Below the pieces are notes generated by a model. The model did no database searches. It worked only from the letters and a program-made list of their open reading frames with translations, and was not told the DNA's origin. 64,000 bases of DNA from JBHJHP01 sp042219825 (GTDB lineage: Bacteria > Bacteroidota > Bacteroidia > Bacteroidales > UBA5342), in assembly GCF_042219825.1 (NCBI RefSeq), contig NZ_JBHJHQ010000001.1:248001-312000 (forward strand). The letters are read 5' to 3'. Both the position numbers and the translations under genes were made by a program. Every line of letters begins with the position of its first letter. The stretch's first letter is position 1. Shown in pieces: positions 33,627 to 41,876 of the stretch.

Positions 33627-34352
33627 ATGGCAACATTAATAGTAGGAGCAACCGGTGCTACAGGAAAACAATTGGTTGAACAATTATTGAGTACGGGACA
33701 AAGCGTCAAGGTGATAGTGCGTCCTTCGGGAAACATAACGGATACGTGGACGAAAAACGATAAGATATCAATCATCAAAGCTAATATCTCAGAGATCAGC
33801 GTTGATGAAATGATGAATCATTTGACTGATTGCCAGTCCGTTGCTTCTTGTCTTGGCCATAATATTAATTTGAAGGGAATTTTTGGAAAGCCCAGAAAAT
33901 TAGTAACTGATGCCGTTAAATTGCTTTGTATTGCAATTCAGAAGAATTCACCCGATAAACCAATCCGGTTTGTGTTAATGAACACTACTGCGAACAGAAA
34001 CGGAGATTTAAATGAGCCCGTTTCAATTGGAGAAAAACTGGTAATGGGGCTCATTCGTTTTTTTGTACCACCGCAGTCAGATAATGAAACCGCAGCTGAC
34101 TTTTTAAGAGTTGACATTGGGCAAAAAAATGAATTAATTGAATGGGTAGCTGTCCGACCAGATACTTTAATTGATGAAGATAATGTAAGTGAATACGGGA
34201 TATACCCTTCACCGATACGGAGTGCACTTTCTAATCCGGGTAAAACCAGCAGGATTAATGTTGGGAATTTTATGTCCAGACTAATTGTAGAAACTGATTT
34301 GTGGAATAAGTGGAAAGGGCAGATGCCGGTAATATATAATAAAATGAACTAA
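33627..34352 (+). CDS. NAD(P)H-binding atypical SDR
   Basis: Rossmann-fold protein of 241 residues, NAD(P)H-binding type. The cofactor motif is LIVGATGATGKQLVEQLL. LTDCQSVASCLGH and KPIRFVLMNTTANRN follow, and AVRPDTLID fits the NmrA/biliverdin-reductase-B-like group. There is no YxxxK motif, so it may be a reductase of another type or a sensor. It follows the shared leader module directly. Confidence 0.85.
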   Translation: MATLIVGATGATGKQLVEQLLSTGQSVKVIVRPSGNITDTWTKNDKISIIKANISEISVDEMMNHLTDCQSVASCLGHNINLKGIFGKPRKLVTDAVKLLCIAIQKNSPDKPIRFVLMNTTANRNGDLNEPVSIGEKLVMGLIRFFVPPQSDNETAADFLRVDIGQKNELIEWVAVRPDTLIDEDNVSEYGIYPSPIRSALSNPGKTSRINVGNFMSRLIVETDLWNKWKGQMPVIYNKMN

Positions 34353-34370
34353 TGGCATGAAATCAACTGA

Positions 34371-34388
34371 CGATAACATGTGGTCATA
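34371..34388. repeat. Cassette-junction-like motif, copy d
   Basis: CGATAACATGTGGTCATA, 18 bases after the SDR stop. Confidence 0.35.
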
Positions 34389-34522
34389 TCGTATGCGGTT
34401 TTAATTATCAGCCAAACTATAGTTTTAGGCACGACAATCCTCACTTCATGTGATCTCAACAACCATAGAGACAATAAATAAGAATGTTATATTTGAAATG
34501 CAAACTCAGGAAATAACGAACT

Positions 34523-34624
34523 ATGAAAACACTACGATTTTTATTCCTATCACTGACATTTATCCTGATGGTCATTTGTAATGTTGGTTTAAGTCATTTG
34601 ATAATAAATTTCTTAGATATTTGA
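34523..34624 (+). pseudogene. Orphan signal-peptide ORF, probable gene relic
   Basis: A 33-codon frame starting MKTLRFLFLSLTFILMVICN. It looks like the start of a secreted or lipoprotein gene whose body was lost. It ends 20 bases before the next lipoprotein start. It could also encode a tiny membrane peptide. Confidence 0.4.
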
Positions 34625-34644
34625 TTTAGCAAACATTGAAAAAG

Positions 34645-35766
34645 ATGAAAAGAGTCGTTCCTATACTATTTCTATTTATAACGCTTAGTGCGTGCACCAA
34701 TAAAAATCACATTACGGGTAACTGGATTGAGAAGGATAATTTTGTTAATCCTGAAATTTGTGAAATTCGACAGGATTTTTATAGGACACTTAACGGACCA
34801 ATTCTCCAGGATAGATTATATAAAATTAAGAAAGACACATTCTTGTTTGATAATTTCATGGGGCTGGATAAAATACGATTTAAAGTAGCAGAGAACGAAT
34901 TATTATTTTACGATATTAACAGTGATTCTTTGTTGGGTAAGTTCGAAAGAAACATTTACAAAAACTTTATAGATTATTTTAATGTTAAAAAGCATACAGA
35001 GATAATGCTTCCAGTTCTTAAAGCCACTGACATTGAGAGGAAGGAGAACAGTAGCACTATTGTATTTGACATTGAAAACGATAATGCAGTCTATTTAAAT
35101 GGCGAAAAGTTTAAATTAGATAGCTTAACCTACTTGAAACTACTGCCGGATATTGATGATTATTTATTTGGAGGAGGTCAAAATTTAGTTTTTTGTGATG
35201 GCAGGATAAGACTTAGTGTCCTAAACAACCTTAAATCCGTATTGCAGAAAGCACGTAGAAACAGAATAATATACGTAACGCAGGATAGCTCTGATCATCT
35301 TTGTGGAATACAATCAGTTCTGCCCTATACTGAAAATAATATCCCGGATTCTCTGTTGTCAAAATATCCACCTCTTCCGCCACCTTTGTTTTCAAATCCT
35401 GAAGACATTAACGAACATGCTGTTATATGTAAAATTTCAGCTACAGGTAAAGAAATTAGCGGGAAGCCGATAAAATCAGAAGAGTTAGATTCTGTTTTAA
35501 AAGAAAAGATGATGTCTACTCAGGGGGTTATAGTAGATGTTTACTTCGATGACAGGATGGATTTTGAAACTTATTTACGGGAATTGTCAAAACTGAGAGC
35601 AGTATATCAAGAAGAGAGTAAAAAGAATAGTGAGGAATTATTTCTTAAGTTTCAACAGGAGGATTCAGAGTATGAAGGACAGGAGGATATCAGGATGATA
35701 TATCCGATGTTAATACATGAAATAGACAGGGAAACATATGAAACACTGATAACTCAAAGCTGGTAA
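34645..35766 (+). CDS. Lipoprotein with two ExbD/TolR-like regions
   Basis: The signal peptide ends in lipobox LSAC, so it is lipid-anchored. The first 100 residues resemble small beta-barrel lipoproteins (ITGNWIEKDN). Two later regions, about 150-215 (AVYLNGEKFKLDSLTYLKLL, LVFCDGRIRLSVLNNLKSVL) and about 265-330 (KISATGKEISGKPIKSEELD, VIVDVYFDDRM), have the order of the periplasmic domain of ExbD. It has no N-terminal ExbD membrane helix, so it is not a motor subunit. The ATG at 34645 is chosen over a TTG three codons upstream. The similarity is weak. Confidence 0.6.
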   Translation: MKRVVPILFLFITLSACTNKNHITGNWIEKDNFVNPEICEIRQDFYRTLNGPILQDRLYKIKKDTFLFDNFMGLDKIRFKVAENELLFYDINSDSLLGKFERNIYKNFIDYFNVKKHTEIMLPVLKATDIERKENSSTIVFDIENDNAVYLNGEKFKLDSLTYLKLLPDIDDYLFGGGQNLVFCDGRIRLSVLNNLKSVLQKARRNRIIYVTQDSSDHLCGIQSVLPYTENNIPDSLLSKYPPLPPPLFSNPEDINEHAVICKISATGKEISGKPIKSEELDSVLKEKMMSTQGVIVDVYFDDRMDFETYLRELSKLRAVYQEESKKNSEELFLKFQQEDSEYEGQEDIRMIYPMLIHEIDRETYETLITQSW

Positions 35767-35790
35767 TAAGCGGTCATATGGTGATCAATT
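35761..35790. repeat. Cassette-junction-like motif, copy e
   Basis: TGGTAATAAGCGGTCATA overlaps the last sense codon and the stop of the lipoprotein gene. About 250 bases of noncoding DNA follow. Confidence 0.4.
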
Positions 35791-36024
35791 GTTAATACAA
35801 ACCGTTCTTAATTTGCATTTTTGAATCGAATTAAAGCTTGTTTCAGTTTTGAAGGGTACGAACAACCAGAACTGCTAAAAAATAATAGCATTTACGTCAG
35901 AACTCTTCAGTTCCAGGAAATGTATAAAATTTGCATTTTCCTATGGCTATCTGAATCCCTGGTCCAAGAACAAATCGCAGATTTCGATTTTTCTGGACTT
36001 GATTCTTGTATCTTGTATCTGAAA

Positions 36025-37341
36025 TCACCCCATTATCATCCCGATAAAGGTAGCAGAAAGTGCCGAGGCCAGTGTGCCGGCCAGCAGTGCACGAAAGCCA
36101 AATTCAGACAACCAGACTTTTTTACCGGGAGCAAGGGAACCGATGCCGCCAATCTGTATGCCTATAGAGCTGATATTCGCAAAACCGCACAGAATATAGG
36201 TTGACATGATGATGGACTTTTCGTAGGCGAACGCACCAGCAGCCTGCATTTTACCAAGACTGGCATACCCTATGAATTCGTTGATGATGACCTTTTCGCC
36301 CAGCAACTGGCCAACCAGGGTCATATCTTCTTTTGCCACGCCAATCAGCCACATAAAAGGCGACATGACGTAGCCCAGCATAAATTGCAGGGACAGGCCA
36401 TCGTACTGATTATCAGTAATTCTGGCAATCACTTCATTTAATCCGGTATATCTTCCAATCAGATTGTTGGTAAAATAGTTAAACATGGCAATAAATGCAA
36501 TGAACACCAACAGCATACCGCCAACATTCACTGCCAGCTTTATGCCTTCAACTGTACCGTTTGAGATGGCATCCAGAATATTTGTACCGACCTTGTCTTT
36601 TGATATCTCAATATTTTTATCAATGTCTTCGGTTTGGGGGAAAAGTATTTTCGATAACACAACAGCACCCGGAGCAGCCATTACAGAAGCCGTCAGCAGG
36701 TGTTTGGCAAACATCTGACGCAGGGCTGGATCATCGCCTCCCAGAAAACCGATATACGCTGCCATTACACCACCAGCAATGGTGGCCATACCTCCGGTCA
36801 TCACCAGAAAAATCTCGGACCGGTTCATTTTCTCAAGAAAAGCCTTGATCATAAGGGGTGATTCGGTCTGGCCCAGGAAAATATTTCCGGCCACGGACAA
36901 ACTCTCGGCACCCGACAGCTTTAAAAAGCGGCTCATAATCCAGGCAAGGCCATACACAATCTTTTGGATCACACCGAGATAAAACAATAAGCTGGTAAGC
37001 GCAGAAAAGAAGATGATGGTTGGCAATATCTGAAACATGAAAATATAGCCTGTTTTGCTCAGGTCTACCAGGTCGCCCATTAAAAACTCTGAGCCCTGTT
37101 TTGTAAAGTCCAGGATTAATACGAATACTTTACCGCCATATTCAAAAAAGGCCTGAACAAAAGGAACATACAAAACACCCAGTGCCAGAATAAGCTGGAA
37201 TAATAATCCTTTACCAATGGTTGCCCAATGTACTTTTTTACGGTTGGTGCTGAACAACCAGGCAATGCCAATAATGGTTGTTATACCAATAATACCTCTT
37301 ACCACACTTAACATGGAAATCCCCTGACTTTCTATTACCAT
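36025..37341 (-). CDS. Concentrative nucleoside transporter, NupC/CNT family
   Basis: About 438 residues with 8 or more membrane helices. CNT motifs are SVAGNIFLGQTESPLMIKAFLEKM, MTGGMATIAGGVMAAYI and INEFIGYASL. It imports nucleosides using H+ or Na+. The start ATG at 37341 (MVIESQGISML) is preferred because an upstream extension of 26 codons overlaps the DUF151 gene. It lies 7 bases after the DUF151 gene, which makes an operon. Substrate range cannot be read from the sequence. Confidence 0.93.
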   Translation of the reverse strand: MVIESQGISMLSVVRGIIGITTIIGIAWLFSTNRKKVHWATIGKGLLFQLILALGVLYVPFVQAFFEYGGKVFVLILDFTKQGSEFLMGDLVDLSKTGYIFMFQILPTIIFFSALTSLLFYLGVIQKIVYGLAWIMSRFLKLSGAESLSVAGNIFLGQTESPLMIKAFLEKMNRSEIFLVMTGGMATIAGGVMAAYIGFLGGDDPALRQMFAKHLLTASVMAAPGAVVLSKILFPQTEDIDKNIEISKDKVGTNILDAISNGTVEGIKLAVNVGGMLLVFIAFIAMFNYFTNNLIGRYTGLNEVIARITDNQYDGLSLQFMLGYVMSPFMWLIGVAKEDMTLVGQLLGEKVIINEFIGYASLGKMQAAGAFAYEKSIIMSTYILCGFANISSIGIQIGGIGSLAPGKKVWLSEFGFRALLAGTLASALSATFIGMIMG

Positions 37342-37348
37342 TTTTTTG

Positions 37349-37966
37349 TTATTTTCCGCGTCTTTTAATTTCGTCCCTGATTTTGGATGCCAGTTCGTAA
37401 TCTTCATCGCCGATGGCATTTTGCAGTTCTTTCTTTAACTCTTCAATCGTAAATTCGGTGAAATCGATACTGCCCGTATCTTCCGGTGAATTAATCAGAT
37501 CGTTCAGTGTTGACTCTGTTTCTTCAGGTTTGGGAGAACTGCTGTTTTCGATATCAAGGATAATACCGGCCCTTTCAAGAATTTCTTTGGATGTGTAAAT
37601 CGGAACATGAAAACGCAGGGCCAGCGCAACGGCATCGGATGTGCGGGAATCTATGCGAACCTTGTTTTTTGTGGTGTAATCAAAGCAGCTGAGTTCCGAA
37701 TAGAAAATGCCGTCTTTAAGCTTATATATAAATACTTCTTCAACTTTAATATTAAATGCCGTAGCGAAGGATACAAATAAATCGTGAGTTAAGGGACGGG
37801 GTGGAGTCAGACCTTCAAGTTGAATGGCTATGGCCTGTGCTTCAACTCCCCCAATAATAATCGGTATTCTGCGTTCGCCTTCTTCTTCGGCTAAAACAAG
37901 GGCATAAGCACCCGAGTTAGAGTGGTTGTATGATAAACCGAGAACGTTTAACTTTATTTTCTCCAT
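37349..37966 (-). CDS. Bifunctional nuclease (DUF151) with UVR motif
   Basis: 205 residues. DUF151 spans 1-130 (GGVEAQAIAIQLEG, RPLTHDLFVSF, RIDSRTSDAVALALR), and a C-terminal UvrB/C-like helix pair follows (TIEELKKELQNAIGDEDYELASKIRDEI). DUF151 proteins have been reported as nucleases acting on DNA and RNA. It precedes the nucleoside transporter in one operon, an association with nucleotide salvage. ATG start at 37966. Confidence 0.9.
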   Translation of the reverse strand: MEKIKLNVLGLSYNHSNSGAYALVLAEEEGERRIPIIIGGVEAQAIAIQLEGLTPPRPLTHDLFVSFATAFNIKVEEVFIYKLKDGIFYSELSCFDYTTKNKVRIDSRTSDAVALALRFHVPIYTSKEILERAGIILDIENSSSPKPEETESTLNDLINSPEDTGSIDFTEFTIEELKKELQNAIGDEDYELASKIRDEIKRRGK

Positions 37967-38145
37967 ATATAACGGATTTGGGAAAGCGTCTCCCTTCTGT
38001 TTCTTAAGTAATTCAACAAATATAGAAAATTATTTTCACCTTTAGTTTCCCCGCTAAAAAACTGATAATGAAAAACTGTTGATAAATATTGAAGGAAAGC
38101 GCTTTAATTTTGTCAATTACCGTATTAAATTGTGACAGAAAATGT

Positions 38146-38153
38146 TAATTTTG
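38146..38153 (+). promoter_or_regulatory. -7 element of the serC operon
   Basis: TAATTTTG about 70 bases before the serC ATG. The -33 element is only weakly matched (TATT at 38123), so the call is modest. Confidence 0.45.
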
Positions 38154-38224
38154 AGGCTCCAAATTAATGTATTGGGTATAATAAAAATATTGGGAAAAGG
38201 TTATCATAAAATAAAAATTTACGA

Positions 38225-39295
38225 ATGAAAAAGCACAATTTTTACGCCGGTCCGTCTATATTGTCGGAATATGCTATTAAAAACACTGCAGATGCTGTTT
38301 TGAATTTTGAAGGATCCGGATTATCAATCCTTGAAATTTCTCACCGAAGTAAAGAATTTATTGCTGTGATGTCTGAAGCACAGGCTTTGGTGAAAGAGCT
38401 TTTGGATTTACCTTATGGATACCAGGTTTTGTTTCTGGGTGGAGGAGCCAGTACACAGTTCTGCATGGTGCCTTATAACCTGCTGAAAGAAAAAGCTGCT
38501 TATCTTGATACCGGTGCCTGGGCGGCAAAAGCCATTAAAGAAGCAAAGTTCTTTGGTGAAACAGAAGTTGTTGCTTCATCAAAAGATGGAAACTACTGTT
38601 ATATCCCCAAAGGGTACGAGGTTCCTAAAGATGCTGATTATTTTCACTATACTTCCAATAATACCATTTACGGTACTGAAATCAAGTCAGATCCGGATGT
38701 TGAAATTCCGTTGGTTGCAGATATGTCTTCCGATATTTTTTCCCGTCCCATTGATGTTTCAAAATATGCTGTAATTTATGGTGGCGCTCAGAAAAATCTG
38801 GGTCCGGCAGGAACTGCTTTCGTAATTGTTAATGAAAATTTACTGGGCCATGTGGATCGCGCTATTCCAACCATCCTGGATTATCGCACGCATATCTCCA
38901 AAGAGTCCATGTTTAATACTCCGCCGTGTGCGCCAATCTATACAAGTTTACAGACGCTTAAATGGTACAAACAGCTGGGTGGTATTCCTGCCATTGAAAA
39001 AATTAAAAAGCAGAAATCAGATCTTCTTTATGGCGAGATTGACAGCAATAAATTATTTGAAGGAACTGTTAAAAGTGCTGAAGATCGTTCTGATATGAAC
39101 GTTACATTCGTGATGAAGGAAGAATATAAAGATCTGGAAGCTGACTTTCTGGCGTTAGCCTCTCAAAAAGGTATCGTGGGGATAAAGGGTCACCGTAGTG
39201 TTGGTGGTTTCAGGGCATCTATCTATAATGCCATGCCCATCGAAAGTGTCCAGGTACTTGTGGATGCAATGAAAGAATTTGAAAAAAAAATCTAA
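38225..39295 (+). CDS. serC: Phosphoserine aminotransferase
   Basis: Transfers an amino group from glutamate to 3-phosphohydroxypyruvate in serine synthesis, and also acts in pyridoxine synthesis. 356 residues, PLP fold type I. FYAGPSILSEYAI is the start, with GGGASTQFCMVPYNL for the phosphate/PLP pocket and the lysine in YGGAQKNLGPAG. VGGFRASIYNAMP ends the protein. It is followed by a terminator and then serA; the order serC-serA-DUF1015 is typical of Bacteroidales. Confidence 0.97.
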   Translation: MKKHNFYAGPSILSEYAIKNTADAVLNFEGSGLSILEISHRSKEFIAVMSEAQALVKELLDLPYGYQVLFLGGGASTQFCMVPYNLLKEKAAYLDTGAWAAKAIKEAKFFGETEVVASSKDGNYCYIPKGYEVPKDADYFHYTSNNTIYGTEIKSDPDVEIPLVADMSSDIFSRPIDVSKYAVIYGGAQKNLGPAGTAFVIVNENLLGHVDRAIPTILDYRTHISKESMFNTPPCAPIYTSLQTLKWYKQLGGIPAIEKIKKQKSDLLYGEIDSNKLFEGTVKSAEDRSDMNVTFVMKEEYKDLEADFLALASQKGIVGIKGHRSVGGFRASIYNAMPIESVQVLVDAMKEFEKKI

Positions 39296-39312
39296 TTAAA
39301 TAAAATCTTAAG

Positions 39313-39336
39313 ACGCAGGAAATTCCTGCGTTTTTT
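39313..39336 (+). terminator. Terminator after serC
   Basis: 9-bp stem ACGCAGGAA/TTCCTGCGT with a T run (39332-39336). It may reduce read-through to serA. Confidence 0.75.
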
Positions 39337-39362
39337 GTTTCTAAAAATAATCGTACAAAACT

Positions 39363-40283
39363 ATGGCAAAAGTATTAGTAGCTACAGAAAAACCTTTCGC
39401 ATCAGCCGCTATAAAACTGATTAAAGAGGTTACAGACAGTGCAGGTTATGAACTGGTATTACTTGAAAAATACACAGAAAAGCAACAGTTGCTTGATGCT
39501 GTTTCTGATGTGGATGCAGTAATTATCAGAAGTGATATTGTGGATTCAGAAGTTATTAACGCCGGAAAGAACCTGAAAATCGTTGTCAGGGCAGGAGCCG
39601 GATATGATAATGTGGATCTTGCTGCAGCTACGTCAAAAGATGTATGTGTGATGAATACTCCGGGTCAGAACTCAAACGCCGTTGCAGAGCTGGCTCTGGG
39701 CATGATGGTATTCCTGGCACGTAATCAGTACAATGGTTCTGCAGGAACTGAACTGATGGGCAAAAAGCTAGGTATTCATGCTTACGGAAACGTTGGTAAA
39801 AATGTGGCCCGGATTGCCAAAGGTTTTGGTATGGAAGTTTATGCTTACGATCCTTATTGCGAGGATAAAATCAAAGCAGACGGTATTAACCTTATTACCG
39901 ACCTGAAAACATTCTATTCCACATGCGATTATGTGTCTCTCAATATTCCTGCCACAGCAGATACAAAGAAATCCATTAACTACGATTTACTCCGTTTTAT
40001 GCCCAAAGGCGGTGTGTTGGTTAATACAGCCCGTAAAGAGGTGATTGATGAGGATGGCCTTCTGAAAATTATGGAAGACCGCCAGGATTTTAAATATATC
40101 TCTGATATCGCTCCGGATTGTACGTCTGTGTTTGCTGAAAAATACAGCGGACGCTATTTCTTTACCCCTAAAAAAATGGGAGCGCAGACCGCCGAAGCAA
40201 ATATTAATGCAGGTGTGGCAGCTGCAAAACAAATTGTGGGCTTCCTCGATAATGGCGATGCCACTTTCAAAGTCAATAAATAA
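39363..40283 (+). CDS. serA: D-3-phosphoglycerate dehydrogenase, short type (III, Lys variant)
   Basis: Oxidises 3-phosphoglycerate to 3-phosphohydroxypyruvate, the first step of serine synthesis. It has 306 residues with no ACT domain, so no allosteric serine domain. The nucleotide motif is HAYGNVGKNVARIA, the catalytic Arg is in NTARKEVIDE, and the region around the usual catalytic His reads FTPKKMGAQT, with Lys replacing His. That matches the short type III-Lys class described for Entamoeba and Bacteroides-like enzymes. It sits between serC and a DUF1015 gene. Confidence 0.95.
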   Translation: MAKVLVATEKPFASAAIKLIKEVTDSAGYELVLLEKYTEKQQLLDAVSDVDAVIIRSDIVDSEVINAGKNLKIVVRAGAGYDNVDLAAATSKDVCVMNTPGQNSNAVAELALGMMVFLARNQYNGSAGTELMGKKLGIHAYGNVGKNVARIAKGFGMEVYAYDPYCEDKIKADGINLITDLKTFYSTCDYVSLNIPATADTKKSINYDLLRFMPKGGVLVNTARKEVIDEDGLLKIMEDRQDFKYISDIAPDCTSVFAEKYSGRYFFTPKKMGAQTAEANINAGVAAAKQIVGFLDNGDATFKVNK

Positions 40284-40356
40284 TAGTATTCACAATATTA
40301 AATCTTCCGGGTTATGATCCTTTCTTTTGGGATCATAGCCTGAAAAACTTTTTATT

Positions 40357-41613
40357 ATGGCTATAATAAAACCTTTTAAAGGCTTAAGACCTCCTAAAGA
40401 AATTGCCAAAGATTTGTCCTGCTTACCGTATGACGTAATGAACAGCGCAGAAGCTGCTGAAATGGCAAAAGGAAAACCATTTTCATTGTTGCATATTACA
40501 AAAGCAGAAATTGATTGTCCTGACGGTACTGACGTCCATTCTGAATCGGTATATACAAAAGCTGTCGATAACTTTAAGAACTTCATAGAAAAGGATTGGC
40601 TCATTCAGGATGATGAGGCAAAATATTATATCTACGCACAAACAATGAATGGCCGTACGCAGTATGGCATAGTAGGTTGTGCAGCATGTAAAGACTACGA
40701 AGACGGGATCATTAAGAAGCATGAGTTAACCCGTCCTGATAAGGAAGAAGACAGGATGGTACTTACACGCTATACGAATGCTAATATTGAACCGGTTTTC
40801 TTTTCTTATAAGGCCATTCCGGAGATTGACGACATTGTTGCAGGTGTGGTGGAAAACCAGGTGGCGGATTACGATTTTGTGGCAGAGGAAGATGGATTTG
40901 GTCATGCTTTCTGGGTTATTAATGATGCCGGAAAAAATGCCAGACTGGAAGAATTATTTGCATCCAAAGTTCCGTATACTTATGTTGCGGACGGTCATCA
41001 CAGGACTGCTGCTGCTGCAAGAATAGGGGCAGAGAAAGAATCTCAAAACCCAAATCATACGGGCGACGAAGAATATAACTATTTTATGGCTGTTCACTTT
41101 CCGGACAACCAATTGAATATTATCGATTACAACCGTGTGGTGAAAGACCTGAATGGTTTGTCGAAGGAAGAATTCATTGCGAAACTTCAGGAAAATTTTG
41201 AAGTAGAGGCGAAAGGTGAAAGCATTTATAAACCTGAAAAGCTGCATAACTTTGGCATGTACCTGGATAATACCTGGTATTCATTGACTGCCAAACCTGG
41301 TACTTATGATGATAATGATCCAATCGGTGTGCTTGATGTAACGATTTCTTCGAATCTTATTTTACGCGATGTTCTTGGAATTGATGATCTGAGGACCAGC
41401 AAGCGGGTGGATTTCGTGGGTGGAATCCGTGGTCTGGGAGAACTGGAAAAACGCGTGAACTCAGGAGAGATGGAAGTGGCTTTTGCGTTGTATGCGGTTT
41501 CCATGAAACAGTTGATCGACATTGCAGATTCAGGAAATATTATGCCGCCCAAAACAACGTGGTTTGAACCTAAACTGCGTTCAGGCCTGGTAGTTCATTT
41601 ACTGGAAGACTAG
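40357..41613 (+). CDS. DUF1015 family protein linked to serine synthesis
   Basis: 418 residues with DUF1015 signatures KPFKGLRPPKEIAK, PYDVMNSAEA, HELTRPDKEEDR and YVADGHHRTAAAA. The DGHHR motif recalls ParB/SerK-like folds, in which some members phosphorylate serine or use nucleotides. A serine kinase or related role is an attractive inference given serC-serA upstream, but DUF1015 itself is not proven to do this to my knowledge. It is the third gene of the serine operon and ends in a terminator. Confidence 0.9.
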   Translation: MAIIKPFKGLRPPKEIAKDLSCLPYDVMNSAEAAEMAKGKPFSLLHITKAEIDCPDGTDVHSESVYTKAVDNFKNFIEKDWLIQDDEAKYYIYAQTMNGRTQYGIVGCAACKDYEDGIIKKHELTRPDKEEDRMVLTRYTNANIEPVFFSYKAIPEIDDIVAGVVENQVADYDFVAEEDGFGHAFWVINDAGKNARLEELFASKVPYTYVADGHHRTAAAARIGAEKESQNPNHTGDEEYNYFMAVHFPDNQLNIIDYNRVVKDLNGLSKEEFIAKLQENFEVEAKGESIYKPEKLHNFGMYLDNTWYSLTAKPGTYDDNDPIGVLDVTISSNLILRDVLGIDDLRTSKRVDFVGGIRGLGELEKRVNSGEMEVAFALYAVSMKQLIDIADSGNIMPPKTTWFEPKLRSGLVVHLLED

Positions 41614-41633
41614 CTGAGTTTATTATATTGATC

Positions 41634-41664
41634 AGGCGTGGCATTTTTTGCTACGCCTTTTTTT
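41634..41664 (+). terminator. Terminator after DUF1015 gene
   Basis: 10-bp stem AGGCGTGGCA/TGCTACGCCT with one G-U pair, a T loop and a following T run. Confidence 0.8.
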
Positions 41665-41876
41665 ACGTGCAGATAAGGCAAATATTAAGTGAAAACCTAA
41701 TGTTTTATTTCTCGCAGATATTCGCTGATGAAATCGCTGATTATCGCAGATATAATTTCAAATACTATAAATTCTTAGTTCCCTGGACTTAGCCGGGAGA
41801 CTACGCCCAACTTTTATTCTACAACAAATCACTTACAACTTATCACTTGCAACTTATAACTTATAACTTGTAACTT
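41665..41876. repeat. Dispersed repeats before the helicase-nuclease gene
   Basis: Noncoding. Holds a degenerate block built from TCGCAGAT/ATCGCTGAT (41703-41760), a GCCGGGAGACTACG segment found inverted near 24577, and a heptamer tract of AACTTAT/AACTTGT at 41823-41876 that touches the stop codon of the next gene. Confidence 0.7.

Noticed and set aside
35821..36204. 127-residue plus-strand ORF antisense to the nucleoside transporter end
   Set aside because: Starts with TTG, its second half is antisense to a clear transporter gene and the first half has no family pattern.
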